From positions 1-64,000 of the forward strand of contig NZ_JACARO010000015.1 in NCBI RefSeq assembly GCF_013386585.1: a stretch of DNA of 64,000 bases. Reading direction: 5' to 3'. Below are positions 18,349 to 27,292 of the stretch, in pieces. The notes under the pieces were generated by a model. The model was not told the origin of the DNA and did not search any database. It was given only the letters and a program-made list of their open reading frames with translations. This DNA comes from Pseudomonas sp. P7548. Lineage in GTDB: Bacteria; Pseudomonadota; Gammaproteobacteria; Pseudomonadales; Pseudomonadaceae. Both the position numbers and the translations under genes were made by a program. Position 1 is the stretch's first letter; each line of letters opens with the position of its first letter.

Positions 18349-18996
18349 ATGAAGAAAATAGTTGGATCAGCGATCGGTATTGCATGCCTGGTGGCGGCGG
18401 TAAGTGCCCAGGCCACCACTAGCGCTCAACTGGTGGTGAGGGGAACGATTACCCCCGCCTCCTGCAACCTCAGCCTGGTCGGGAGTGGCATTATCGATTA
18501 TCGCGTCATACGTTCCGGTGAGTTGTCCCAGACTGCGTTCAACCCGCGTGAGGAGCGTAGCACTTCCCTGGCGGTTAGCTGTGGCGCCACACCCGCGATG
18601 TTTGGCTTGACCTTCACTGACCTGCAGGCTGGCAGCAAGGTGACCGGTATCCTGGGGGCTGGCTTCACCGAACAGCAGAACTTCGGCCTTGGCGCCGTAG
18701 GCACCCGGCGCACCGGTGGCTACTCGATCACGCTCAAAGACCTGAAGTCTTCGAACCTGGTACTCAACCCGATCGTGCGCACTGGCACCGGCGGCTGGCA
18801 GAACAGTGATGGCAAAGTCGCGCAAGCACCCAGCCAGTACTCATGGCGCAGCGGCACGGCGGTTACGCCGGCATCGATCTCCCTGTTGACCGGCACCATC
18901 GCCGTTAAGGCCGTGATCAATAAAGCGCAGGATCTTGACCTGAGTCGCGATGTGTCCATCGATGGGCGCGCCACGTTGGTACTGAGCTACCTCTAA
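18349..18996 (+). CDS. DUF1120 family pilin-like protein
   Basis: This 215-residue exported protein has a signal peptide ending near AQA (residue 21-22). Two cysteines about 40 residues apart, in TPASCNLSL and LAVSCGAT, are spaced as in fimbrial subunits and should form the subunit disulfide. The remainder is a beta-sandwich pattern ending in ATLVLSYL, an aromatic/aliphatic terminus like donor-strand pilins. The DUF1120 family is found with chaperone-usher genes. It probably is the main subunit. A strong terminator follows it. Confidence 0.82.
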   Translation: MKKIVGSAIGIACLVAAVSAQATTSAQLVVRGTITPASCNLSLVGSGIIDYRVIRSGELSQTAFNPREERSTSLAVSCGATPAMFGLTFTDLQAGSKVTGILGAGFTEQQNFGLGAVGTRRTGGYSITLKDLKSSNLVLNPIVRTGTGGWQNSDGKVAQAPSQYSWRSGTAVTPASISLLTGTIAVKAVINKAQDLDLSRDVSIDGRATLVLSYL

Positions 18997-19008
18997 GTTG
19001 CTTTTGGC

Positions 19009-19045
19009 AGCCAATAAAAAGTCAAACTTTTTATTGGCTGTTTTT
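19009..19045 (+). terminator. Terminator/attenuator between pilin and chaperone genes
   Basis: A 13-bp perfect stem AGCCAATAAAAAG / CTTTTTATTGGCT with a TCAAA loop is followed by GTTTTT. It lies 13 bp after the pilin stop and 53 bp before the chaperone start. It should end most transcripts after the pilin and allow some read-through. Confidence 0.85.
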
Positions 19046-19097
19046 GTATGGCTGTTTGATTTTTTTACGTTAACGGAAACACCTGCGGGGAAGCGAA

Positions 19098-19814
19098 GTG
19101 CGCGGTCTTTTAATAATGATTAAGTCGCTGGTTTTAAGTGTGGCGATAAGTACCTGCTTTTCGATTAACGCGCTGGCAGACGGTATGCGGCCTGAAACCA
19201 CGCTGGTCGTTCTATACGAGGAAGAGGGTGAGGCCACCCTTAATGTGAAGAATACCGATGAGGGACCGGCGCTGCTTCATTCGGTGGTGGAGGACCTGCC
19301 TGAAGACCTGGAGCCCTTGCTTGTCGTCACCCCGCCCATCACCCGTGTAGAGGCGGGCGACACTCAATTGGTGCGTTTCATCAGTACGCTGAAGGAACCC
19401 CTGAAGACCCAGCGCTTGAAGCGCATTTCCTTCGAAGGCATTCCCCAGGCCCGAGCAACGGGCGGTGCCACCATTGGTATCACCCTGCGACAGAACCTGC
19501 CGCTGATCCTGCACCCAAAGGGATTGCCTCGGCACGCTACGCCCTGGGAATTGCTGAAGTGGAGGCACGATGGCGGGCGCCTGACCGTCCATAACCCAAG
19601 TGCCTACGTGGTGCGCCTGGCCCCCGATGTAAAGCTGTTGCCGCAAAATGCGCCAGGCACATTGCCGCGCACCTACATCCTGCCGGGAGAGGCCCTGACG
19701 GCAACGTTCGAGGGGCGCCTTGAGGGCGCGACGAGCGTTGAAATCCAGCCGGCCACCGTCTATGGATTTGCGGCGGACAGCTACCAGGCCCCTCTCGACG
19801 CCACCGAGGGATGA
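19098..19814 (+). CDS. Periplasmic pilus chaperone
   Basis: This 238-residue protein has a signal peptide (cleavage near ALA) and a two-domain immunoglobulin-like chaperone layout of the PapD/FimC type. TQLVRFISTLKEPLKTQRLKRISFEGIPQ corresponds to the G1/F1 region. GTG at 19098 is preferred because GGGGAAG lies at correct distance; the ATG at 19116 has none. It should fold DUF1120 subunits in the periplasm and deliver them to the usher encoded 7 bp downstream. Confidence 0.87.
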   Translation: MRGLLIMIKSLVLSVAISTCFSINALADGMRPETTLVVLYEEEGEATLNVKNTDEGPALLHSVVEDLPEDLEPLLVVTPPITRVEAGDTQLVRFISTLKEPLKTQRLKRISFEGIPQARATGGATIGITLRQNLPLILHPKGLPRHATPWELLKWRHDGGRLTVHNPSAYVVRLAPDVKLLPQNAPGTLPRTYILPGEALTATFEGRLEGATSVEIQPATVYGFAADSYQAPLDATEG

Positions 19815-19821
19815 TGGGCTC

Positions 19822-22329
19822 ATGCCGAATACAACAAAGCGGGCCGGCAATGGTAGGGCCGCTCTCCGGCTGGGCCGTCCCCCGTTGCTCCTGGGGCTGG
19901 CGACACTGTGTGGGCTGCCTGGCTTCGTGACTGCAGTGGAGCTGGGCGAGGGGTTCGACCTCGCAGCACTGACCACCCATGGCATTGACCCGAAGGTGTC
20001 CGATTACTTTCGCAGCGCAGCGCGTTTTCGCGAAGGTGTCCAGGTAGTGGGGCTGCGGGTCAATGGTAACCCTCTGGGGTTGGTGGATGCGCGGTTCGAT
20101 TCGCAAGGGCAGCTGTGTTTTACCCCGGGGCTGCTGGAGAAGGCAGGGGTGGTGAAGCCGCCCCGGGTAATCCGTGAAGGCTCGACGCCGGAGCAGGCCT
20201 GTCATGATTTTCTGGGTGCCTTTCCGACGACCATGGTGCGATTGCGCCCTGGCAGTGACGAAGTGGTGCTGGTGGTGCCGACCCAATCCTTGCGTGAGCC
20301 TGAATGGGAGGCCGGGCATTTTTCCTCCGGCGGTGGTGCGGCCGTGTTCAATTATGACGTGCTGGGTTTCGACAGCCGCACAGGGGGGGAGCCGAGCCGG
20401 TTTGTATCCGCCTACACCGAGGCTGGCTTCAATTTGGGCGACTGGATTGTGCGCAGTCGCCAGTTCTATGTCTCCGACAACAGTGAGTCGCGCACCGAGC
20501 ACCTTTACGCATACGCGCAACGGGACCTTGTCGCGTTGCAATCAACCTTTCAGGTGGGTCAATTGTCGAGCAACAACCCGGTATTCGGTGGTGTGCAGTT
20601 TTCAGGTTTTCAGTTATCTCCCGATGGATTGTCCCGAACCCAGGCAGGCGCCGCCAATGTGGTGGTGGAGGGCCTTGCCCAGAGCCAGTCACGTATTGAA
20701 GTCCGCCAGTCCGGGGTGTTGATTCACAGCACCCTGGTGCCTGAGGGGCCTTACCGCCTCACCGGCTTGCCGTTGCTAAATGGCACCAGTGACCTGGATG
20801 TCACGGTGATCGACGTACGGGGCGCAAAGCGCAACTTCGCGGTGTCGGCGGCCTCGTTCAGGGGAGGCGCGCAGGCGCCGCCGGGGTACTACTTTTCGAC
20901 GGGCAAGGTGCGCGAGGCTTCGGTGGGGGATAGCCGTACCCCGATGTTTGCCATGGGCAGCGCAAGCTGGGGCCTGGGACGTGATTCAACCCTGGGCCTG
21001 GGATTGTTGAGTGCCGAAGACTACTGGGCGGCGGGTGGCACGCTTGGCAGTGTTTTTTTCCAGCGGGTGAATGTGGCCGCACGCCAGAACGTCTCCCGTG
21101 ACAGCCGCAACGCCGTTTCCGGTGTGCGCAGTACGCTGTCGGTGAGCAGTCCTGTGTACGACAACCTGGACCTCAACCTGAGCGCCACCCGGCAGACCCG
21201 GGGCTACCGAGAGGTGCTCGAAGCTGGCAGCTCGCTTCGGGTTGACGACCTCAATTCGCGTTTCAAGAACCACTACACGGCAGGCCTCAGCTGGGTGGAT
21301 CCGGTGATGGGTGGTTTTTCCCTGGGGTATGCCCGCAGCGACCCATTTGATGGGCGGTCGATGGAACATGTCTTTGCGTCATGGAACAAGTCGTTCGGTG
21401 GCACCGATGTGGCGTTGATTGCCGATTCACAGGTCGGAGGCAAAAAAGCGGGACGTGATGCGGCACCTGGAGCTCGCAGGCGAGATGCCGTGCTGGATGA
21501 AGGTCTTTCCTTGCGCTTGCAGGTCAGTGTGCCGTTGGGCGGTGATCGCCGTGTGAACAGTTATGCCAGCCGGCGCGGTCATCAGGTCAACGCGGGGGCG
21601 GCGCTCAGTGAACGGGTCAATGACGCTGTGAGCTACGAGGTTGGTAGTGAGCGGGATTTCAACGCTCGGGAGCAATCGGTGCGTGGCCAACTCAACCTGA
21701 CGCCGCGTTACACCCAGGTCGGCCTGGGTGTCAGCCGCGATTCGCAGAACACCAGCTATTCGGGGCAACTGCGAGGAGGTGTGGTGGCCCATGAACGCGG
21801 GCTGACCTTCTCGCCCTATACGGTCCAGGACACATTTGGCATCGTCTCGGTGGGAGATATCGGATCGGCCAGAATCGACACCCCTCAGGGCCCGGTGTGG
21901 ACCGATCCACGCGGTCATGCGGTGATCGCGGGCCTGCCGGCCTACAGCAATAGCCGTATCGAGGTGCAAACCCGATCCCTGCCCAAACGGGTCGACCTGA
22001 AGAATGGCACCCGAGTCGTCGCCGCTGGCCGGGGATCGTTCAATACGGTGGACTTTGAAGTGGTGAAGGTGCGTCGAGTGTTGATCAATGCTCGCGACCA
22101 GAAGGGCCAGCCGTTGCCCCAGGGAGCTTCGGTGTTCGGTGCGGACGATCGCTTCATGACCAGCGTGGTGGCTGACGGCATGATTTTCCTGAGTGATGTA
22201 ACGGCGCCGCAAAGCCTGCGGGTATCCCTGCCGGACTCGTCCTCCTGCCAGCTGCGCCTGGCTCCTGAAGTTGAGCCGGACAATGACAAACTCTATGAAA
22301 CCACGTCGGCGGTGTGCCATGGCCGCTAA
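19822..22329 (+). CDS. Fimbrial outer membrane usher
   Basis: This 835-residue outer membrane protein secretes and assembles pilus subunits. A signal peptide ends near residue 38 (LPGFVTA). Usher N-terminal features, the beta-barrel (VFNYDVLGFDSRTGG, YVSDNSESRTEHLYAYAQRDL), the plug region (VVEGLAQSQSRIEVRQSGVLI) and C-terminal domains (VLINARDQKGQPLPQGASV; two Cys near the end, SSCQLRL and SAVCHGR) are in order. ATG 19822 was chosen since the signal peptide begins there. Upstream in-frame codons overlap the chaperone gene. Confidence 0.9.
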   Translation: MPNTTKRAGNGRAALRLGRPPLLLGLATLCGLPGFVTAVELGEGFDLAALTTHGIDPKVSDYFRSAARFREGVQVVGLRVNGNPLGLVDARFDSQGQLCFTPGLLEKAGVVKPPRVIREGSTPEQACHDFLGAFPTTMVRLRPGSDEVVLVVPTQSLREPEWEAGHFSSGGGAAVFNYDVLGFDSRTGGEPSRFVSAYTEAGFNLGDWIVRSRQFYVSDNSESRTEHLYAYAQRDLVALQSTFQVGQLSSNNPVFGGVQFSGFQLSPDGLSRTQAGAANVVVEGLAQSQSRIEVRQSGVLIHSTLVPEGPYRLTGLPLLNGTSDLDVTVIDVRGAKRNFAVSAASFRGGAQAPPGYYFSTGKVREASVGDSRTPMFAMGSASWGLGRDSTLGLGLLSAEDYWAAGGTLGSVFFQRVNVAARQNVSRDSRNAVSGVRSTLSVSSPVYDNLDLNLSATRQTRGYREVLEAGSSLRVDDLNSRFKNHYTAGLSWVDPVMGGFSLGYARSDPFDGRSMEHVFASWNKSFGGTDVALIADSQVGGKKAGRDAAPGARRRDAVLDEGLSLRLQVSVPLGGDRRVNSYASRRGHQVNAGAALSERVNDAVSYEVGSERDFNAREQSVRGQLNLTPRYTQVGLGVSRDSQNTSYSGQLRGGVVAHERGLTFSPYTVQDTFGIVSVGDIGSARIDTPQGPVWTDPRGHAVIAGLPAYSNSRIEVQTRSLPKRVDLKNGTRVVAAGRGSFNTVDFEVVKVRRVLINARDQKGQPLPQGASVFGADDRFMTSVVADGMIFLSDVTAPQSLRVSLPDSSSCQLRLAPEVEPDNDKLYETTSAVCHGR

Positions 22330-22843
22330 AGCGATGTGCCTGGGCCTATTGCTCTGGGGCGGAATGATGGCCCAATGGGCGCGGGCAGATGAGTGTCGGC
22401 TGATTGTCAGCCAGGGACGTGTCGATTATGGCGCGATCCGCAATGAGCGCCGCGATGAGCGTGGGGCAGTGGCGATGGGCACTCGCACGGTGCACTTGAA
22501 TATTCTGTGTCCGCAGCCATCGACCATGGCGTTGCGGTTCAACGGGACGGCGTCCGATAGCGAGGGCTTTCGGTTTGGGCGCGAAGGGCGTTTTCGCCTG
22601 AGCCTCAGGCATGCCCGGCTGGATGGGCAGCCGGTGGAATGGGCGGACATGGGTGAACCGGCCGCCGGGCAATTGCTGCCGGGACGGACCCTGGTGGCCC
22701 AAGGGGCTGGCCGGCAGTTGGCGGCCCAGGTCGAGATCGATGCCGACCTGCCTGTCGACGCCCTGCGTGTGCGCAGCCACACAGTGCTGGAGGGGCAGGG
22801 GCATTTCGAGCTGGTCAGTCCGCCTGTTCCACGGAGCCAATGA
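22295..22843 (+). CDS. DUF1120-like minor pilus subunit
   Basis: This protein of about 182 residues is the last gene of the pilus cluster and overlaps the usher end. A signal peptide (GLLLWGGMMAQWARA) precedes DECRLIVSQGRVDYGAIRNE. The second Cys lies in HLNILCPQPS, giving the same Cys-DYG-Thr-Cys pattern as the DUF1120 protein at 18349. It is shorter and may be a tip or minor subunit. The start is uncertain: ATG at 22283, 22295 and 22319 all remain possible, none with a clear ribosome-binding site. Its end overlaps the convergent ABC transporter gene by 29 bp. Confidence 0.7.
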   Translation: MKPRRRCAMAAKAMCLGLLLWGGMMAQWARADECRLIVSQGRVDYGAIRNERRDERGAVAMGTRTVHLNILCPQPSTMALRFNGTASDSEGFRFGREGRFRLSLRHARLDGQPVEWADMGEPAAGQLLPGRTLVAQGAGRQLAAQVEIDADLPVDALRVRSHTVLEGQGHFELVSPPVPRSQ

Positions 22844-23552
22844 AGTTGGCGAACTCGGGCGTTTGCGGGTTGGCAAACAACACCTTGGGGTCGCCCACTT
22901 CATGCACCTTGCCCTGGTGCATGAACACCAACTTGTCGCCGACTTCGCGGGCAAAGCGCATTTCGTGGGTCACCATGATCAGCGTCATGCCATCCTTGGC
23001 CAGTTGGCGCACCACGCTGAGCACTTCATTGACCAGTTCCGGGTCCAGGGCCGAGGTGATTTCGTCGCACAGCAGCACCTTGGGCGACATGGCCAGGGCG
23101 CGTGCAATCGCCACGCGCTGTTGCTGGCCGCCGGACAGGCGATCCGGGAAGGCGTCAAACTTCTCGCCCAGCCCGACGCGTTCCAGCATCTGCTTAGCCA
23201 ACTGGGCGGCCTTGGCCTTGGGTACTTTCTGCACCACTTGCGGCGCGAGCATCACGTTTTCGCCCACCGTGAGGTGCGGGAACAGGTTGAACTGCTGGAA
23301 CACCATGCCGACTTTCTGCCGCAGGCTGCGCAGGTCGGCGCGGGCGGCGTCGAGGTATTCGCCGTCGACTTCGATCACGCCATCGTTGATCGATTCCAGG
23401 CCATTGAGGGTACGCAGCAAGGTGGACTTGCCCGAGCCGCTGCGGCCGATGATCGCCACCACCTGGCCTTCTTCAACGGTCAGGTCGATGCCCTTGAGCA
23501 CATGGTGATCGCCGTAATACTTATGCAGGGCGGAAATTCTAAGCAGAGGCAT
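22815..23552 (-). CDS. Polar amino acid ABC transporter ATP-binding protein
   Basis: This 245-residue ATPase has Walker A GRSGSGKST (about residues 36-44), Q-loop VFQQFNLFPHL, signature LSGGQQQRVAIARAL and the switch His in MVTHEM. The close match to GlnQ/HisP-type ATPases indicates polar amino acid import. It is the fourth gene of the operon and its start overlaps the permease end by 14 bp. The start at 23552 gives MPLLRISALHK, as expected for the family. Confidence 0.93.
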   Translation of the reverse strand: MPLLRISALHKYYGDHHVLKGIDLTVEEGQVVAIIGRSGSGKSTLLRTLNGLESINDGVIEVDGEYLDAARADLRSLRQKVGMVFQQFNLFPHLTVGENVMLAPQVVQKVPKAKAAQLAKQMLERVGLGEKFDAFPDRLSGGQQQRVAIARALAMSPKVLLCDEITSALDPELVNEVLSVVRQLAKDGMTLIMVTHEMRFAREVGDKLVFMHQGKVHEVGDPKVLFANPQTPEFANFIGSVEQAD

Positions 23553-24189
23553 GCAGTCTCCTTTCCAGGTAGCGCGCACTGAGGGACAAGGGGTAGCAGA
23601 GCAAGAAGTAACCAAGGGCCACCAGGCCGTAGACCATGAAGGGTTCGAAGGTGGCGTTGGCGAGCATGCCGCCGGTCTTGGTCAGTTCGGTAAAACCGAT
23701 GATCGAGGTCACGGCGGTGCCTTTGACCACCTGCACCGAGAAACCCACGGTGGGCGCCACGGCAATGCGCAGGGCCTGGGGCAGGATCACGTAGCGCAGT
23801 TGCTCCAGCGGGTTGAGGGCCAGGCTGGCCGAGGCTTCCCACTGCCCGTGGGCAATGGAATCGACGCAGCCACGCCAGATTTCGGCGAGGTAGGCACTGG
23901 TAAACAGGGTCAGTGCAATGGCGGCCGCCAGCCAGGGTGAAATATCCACACCGAGCAGGGCAATGCCGAAAAACACCAGGAACAGCTGCATCAGCAACGG
24001 CGTGCCCTGGAACAGTTCGATATAGGCACGGGCCACTTGGCTGGGGAACGCCTTGCGGCTGATGCGCATCGTCATCACCAACAGGCCGATCACACCACCG
24101 CCCACAAACGCCACCAGGGACAGCAGCAGAGTCCATTGCAGGCCGGTGGCGAGGTTGCGCACGATGTCCCAGAAGGAAAAATCACTCAT
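23539..24189 (-). CDS. Amino acid ABC transporter permease
   Basis: This 216-residue inner membrane protein has five or so helices of the HisMQ type. The EAA loop is in HGQWEASASLALNPLEQLRYVILPQALR. AYIELFQGTPLLMQLFLVFFG near residue 50 is the typical polar amino acid permease motif. The ATG overlaps the stop of the other permease (ATGA), so translation is coupled. Both permeases probably form a heterodimer in the importer. Confidence 0.93.
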   Translation of the reverse strand: MSDFSFWDIVRNLATGLQWTLLLSLVAFVGGGVIGLLVMTMRISRKAFPSQVARAYIELFQGTPLLMQLFLVFFGIALLGVDISPWLAAAIALTLFTSAYLAEIWRGCVDSIAHGQWEASASLALNPLEQLRYVILPQALRIAVAPTVGFSVQVVKGTAVTSIIGFTELTKTGGMLANATFEPFMVYGLVALGYFLLCYPLSLSARYLERRLHASA

Positions 24190-24854
24190 CGGCTGTTCCT
24201 CATCACGTAACGGCGGCCGATCCAGTTGAGCAACTGGCGAATCATCAGTGCCATGCACAGGTACACCAGGGTGGTCAGTGCGTAGGTTTCAAAGGCGCGA
24301 AAGTTGCGAGACTGGATAAAGTTGGCGGCAAAGCTCAGCTCTTCAGTGGCGATTTGCGAACACACCGCCGAACCGAGCATCACGATGATGATCTGGCTGC
24401 TCAGGGCCGGCCACACCTTGCCCAGCGCCGGCAGCAGCACCACGTGACGGAACGCCTCAAAGCGCGTCATGGCCAGCGCGGCCGCCGCTTCCAGTTGGCC
24501 CCGGGGAACAGCCTGGATGCCGGCGCGGATGATCTCGGTGGAGTAAGCCCCGAGGTTGATCACCATTGCCAGCACGGCGGCTTGCCATTCGGTGATTTTC
24601 AGCCCCAGGGACGGCAGGCCGAAAAAGATGAAGAACAACTGAACCAGGAACGGCGTGTTGCGGATCAACTCGACATACACCCCGAAGAACCAGGCGAACG
24701 GCTGGATCTTCCACGCCCGCACCACGGCGCCCACGGTGCCCAGGGCCACCCCCAGGATGGCGCCGATGGCCGTCAGTTCCAGGGTGAACAGCGCACCGCG
24801 TAACAGCAGGTCGGTATTGGCCAGCACCGGCACAAAGTCAAATTGATACGCCAT
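24186..24854 (-). CDS. Amino acid ABC transporter permease
   Basis: This is a 222-residue HisMQ-type permease. VYVELIRNTPFLVQLFFIFFG and the EAA loop PRGQLEAAAALAMTRFEAFR are visible. It is encoded just after the substrate-binding protein (17-bp gap) and shares a 4-bp overlap with the second permease. A second ATG one codon upstream (24857) is possible. The substrate is not determined. Confidence 0.92.
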   Translation of the reverse strand: MAYQFDFVPVLANTDLLLRGALFTLELTAIGAILGVALGTVGAVVRAWKIQPFAWFFGVYVELIRNTPFLVQLFFIFFGLPSLGLKITEWQAAVLAMVINLGAYSTEIIRAGIQAVPRGQLEAAAALAMTRFEAFRHVVLLPALGKVWPALSSQIIIVMLGSAVCSQIATEELSFAANFIQSRNFRAFETYALTTLVYLCMALMIRQLLNWIGRRYVMRNSR

Positions 24855-24871
24855 CAATCAGCTCCGTCGCG

Positions 24872-25657
24872 TCAGAGGTCGGCAGGCAGCGGCTCTTTGA
24901 GCCATTGCATCGCGTTCTTTTCCAGGCTGCCATCAGCCTTGGCGGCGATCAGGATCTGGTTGACCTTTTCCAGCAGTGCCGGCTCGTTCTTGTTCACACC
25001 CACGTACACCGGGGAGTCCTTGAGTTTCACTTTCAGGGCAGGCACGCGCTTGGGGTTGCGCTCTCTGATCGCCACCATCACCACGTTGCCGCTGGCGATC
25101 AGGTCGACTTGACCGGCCAGGTAGGCGGCGATGGTCGAGTTGTTGTCCTCGAAGCGCTTGATGGTGGCTTCCTTGGGGGCTACGGCGGTCAGTTCGATGT
25201 CTTCGATCGCACCGCGTGTCACGCTGATGGTCTTGCCCTTGAGGTCGTCGGTGGTGCTGACAGGCGCGTCAGGCGGACCAAACACCGCCAGGTAGAACGG
25301 CGCGTAGGCCTTGGAGAAGTCGATGACTTTCTCACGCTCGGCGTTCTTGCCCAGGCTGGAGATCACCAGGTCGACCTTGCCGGTGGTGAGGAACGGGATG
25401 CGGTTGGTGCTGTTGACCGGTGTCAGCTCCAGCTTGACCTTGAGCTGGTCGGCCAGCAGCTTGGCGGTGTCGATGTCCAGGCCACGGGGTTTCATGTCGG
25501 GGCCGACCGAGCCGAACGGCGGGAAGTCCTGGGGCACGGCGACCTTGAGGGTGCCACGGGCGACGATATCGTCCAGACCGTTGGCCTGGGCGGGTGCCTG
25601 GCTCAGCATCAGGCTGGCAAACAGGGCTGTGAGCAGGGCGCTGTAGCGCTTGGTCAT
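24872..25657 (-). CDS. Amino acid ABC transporter substrate-binding protein
   Basis: This 261-residue periplasmic protein has a signal peptide (cleavage near AQA). The SBP family 3 motifs GTLKVAVPQDFPPFG and PRGLDIDTAKLLADQL are present, as is DLVISSLGKNAEREKVIDFS. It is the first gene of the operon, preceded by a 254-bp region shared with the divergent GntR-type regulator. The ligand is probably an amino acid or opine-like compound, which cannot be set from sequence. Confidence 0.92.
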   Translation of the reverse strand: MTKRYSALLTALFASLMLSQAPAQANGLDDIVARGTLKVAVPQDFPPFGSVGPDMKPRGLDIDTAKLLADQLKVKLELTPVNSTNRIPFLTTGKVDLVISSLGKNAEREKVIDFSKAYAPFYLAVFGPPDAPVSTTDDLKGKTISVTRGAIEDIELTAVAPKEATIKRFEDNNSTIAAYLAGQVDLIASGNVVMVAIRERNPKRVPALKVKLKDSPVYVGVNKNEPALLEKVNQILIAAKADGSLEKNAMQWLKEPLPADL

Positions 25658-25911
25658 GGCAACTCTCCGGAAAGGGCGAAGGGAAATCTGTCTTGGCCCA
25701 GTGCACAGCCCATGCCAGCCTCGTCAGGTTGGCCTGTAACGCTGGTGTTTGTTGAGGTGCGGTGGTCTTACTGGTCTGAACAGTGCTCATGTTTTTCGCA
25801 CCCTTTTCGAGCGTCGATAAAACCACGCGAGCCCCTTTGGGGCGTGGCTTGCCGTGGGCTGCGAATAGCTTTACAACTAGCCGCACCGTTGACTGCAACC
25901 TTGAGTTTTCC

Positions 25912-26607
25912 ATGAATTCCATCGCCCAAGCCGTACCGGAAGCGGCCCTGCAGGCCATCCGCAAACTCATTAATGAACAGGGCTTTGGGCCGGGTGATGC
26001 CTTGCCCTCCCAACGCGACCTGGCTGTGCAGTTGGGGGTCAGTCGGGCGTCTTTGCGCGAGGCGCTGTCGTCCTTGAGTGCCTTGGGGGTCGTCAGTGTG
26101 CAACCGGGCAAGGGCGTGTTCGTGCAGGCGGTGGAGGAGTCGCCGGGGTTTGCCTGGCCGTTTGCGGCGCAGGCAACGCCGCTGGATATCTTCCAGTTGC
26201 GCTATGCCCTCGAAGGCTTTGCGGCGGGGCTGGCGGCGGTCACGTTGACGCTCGATGAGCTCGATGGCCTCGAAGACAATGTCGAGGCGATGCGCAAGGT
26301 GCTCAAGGCGGGTGACTTTGAGGCGGCGGCGCGGCTGGACTTCGAATTCCACCAGCGCATCCTGCTGGCCAGCGGCAATCAGGCAATGGTGAGCATCCTG
26401 AGTGCCAGTGCCGAGGTGTTCCTGGAAAGCCAGAAGCTACCGTTCATCCGGCCGGAGCGGGCCATGGAGACCTGGCAGGAGCACCGCAAGATCCTGCGTG
26501 CCCTGGCCCGTCGTGCCAGCGCAGCAGCGCAGAAAGCCATGCAGGAACACGTGCGCAACGCGGCCTTGCGCACCGGCATTGCCTTCGTGACGCCCGTGAC
26601 GCCCTGA
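25912..26607 (+). CDS. FadR subfamily GntR-type regulator
   Basis: This 231-residue regulator has an N-terminal winged helix (LPSQRDLAVQLGVSRASLRE, then SLSALGVVSVQPGKGVFVQ). A C-terminal all-helical FCD domain follows (DIFQLRYALEGFAAGLAA; RLDFEFHQRILLASGN), whose Asp/His residues usually bind a metal and a small carboxylate. It is divergent from the amino acid ABC operon and is probably its regulator. The start at 25912 (MNSIAQ) is chosen because the upstream in-frame part is not domain-like. The ribosome-binding site is weak. Confidence 0.9.
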   Translation: MNSIAQAVPEAALQAIRKLINEQGFGPGDALPSQRDLAVQLGVSRASLREALSSLSALGVVSVQPGKGVFVQAVEESPGFAWPFAAQATPLDIFQLRYALEGFAAGLAAVTLTLDELDGLEDNVEAMRKVLKAGDFEAAARLDFEFHQRILLASGNQAMVSILSASAEVFLESQKLPFIRPERAMETWQEHRKILRALARRASAAAQKAMQEHVRNAALRTGIAFVTPVTP

Positions 26608-26728
26608 GTTGAGCTATACCCAAACTCATGCACCACCATAGCAAGACTCAATCAGAGGCGGCTTCCTGAACGGGGGAAGGGCGGCTATGATGGGCCACGT
26701 TTTTTTTGCTTACAATCCGGAGACATCC

Positions 26729-27058
26729 ATGAGCAACGATCTTATCAAGCACGTCACCGACGCGACCTTTGAGGCCGAAGTACTCAAGGCTCAGGGCCCG
26801 GTGCTGGTTGACTACTGGGCTGAATGGTGTGGCCCTTGCAAAATGATCGCGCCTGTTCTGGACGACATTGCGACCACCTACGAAGGCAAGCTGACCATTG
26901 CCAAGCTGAATATCGACGACAACCAGGAAACCCCGGCCAAGCATGGCGTGCGTGGTATCCCGACGCTGATGCTGTTCAAGAACGGCAACGTCGAAGCCAC
27001 TAAAGTGGGCGCGCTGTCGAAGTCTCAGCTGCAAGCTTTCCTCGACGCGAACATCTAA
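26729..27058 (+). CDS. trxA: Thioredoxin 1
   Basis: This is a 109-residue thioredoxin with the active site WCGPC (about residues 33-37), cis-Pro in RGIPTLMLF and the usual fold. It reduces cytosolic disulfides and supplies ribonucleotide reductase and others. GGAGA lies 6 bp before ATG 26729. It is followed by its own terminator and then rho, the conserved order in Pseudomonas. Confidence 0.98.
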   Translation: MSNDLIKHVTDATFEAEVLKAQGPVLVDYWAEWCGPCKMIAPVLDDIATTYEGKLTIAKLNIDDNQETPAKHGVRGIPTLMLFKNGNVEATKVGALSKSQLQAFLDANI

Positions 27059-27066
27059 GCGTTGTC

Positions 27067-27096
27067 AAAAAAGCCCCGCAAATTGCGGGGCTTTTT
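27067..27096 (+). terminator. Terminator after trxA
   Basis: AAAAAAGCCCCGC-AAATT-GCGGGGCTTTTT is a perfect GC stem followed by a T run, 9 bp after the trxA stop. The A-run on the left makes it potentially bidirectional. Confidence 0.95.
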
Positions 27097-27117
27097 CGTG
27101 AAACAGGGCTAGACGCT

Positions 27118-27292
27118 CCTAAACTCAGGTGGTACATTCGGCCCCGCACTGGTTTCTCCACTGCCCCCTGCAAGCCGTCGCCGACGCTCTCCTTTTCGAT
27201 TAGTACGCGATCCTGTCGCCTTCTCTGCGGCGCGGCCTCATTAAGCCAAAAGCTTAATTTCCCCCCTCCATAAATGATTACGTCATTCCTAT
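27118..27292 (+). promoter_or_regulatory. C-rich leader of rho
   Basis: The 175 bp before rho are rich in C and T and poor in G at several places (TTTCTCCACTGCCCCCTGCA, TTTCCCCCCTCC), as expected for a rut-type Rho loading site. Rho autoregulates its gene through its leader in E. coli. No Shine-Dalgarno sequence is seen before the start codon. Autoregulation is inferred by analogy. Confidence 0.5.

Noticed and set aside
25332..25790. Upstream frame MSTVQTSKTTAP... overlapping the amino acid SBP gene
   Set aside because: Its ribosome-binding site is weak, and it runs for about 330 bp inside the SBP gene in another frame with composition typical of a shadow frame.
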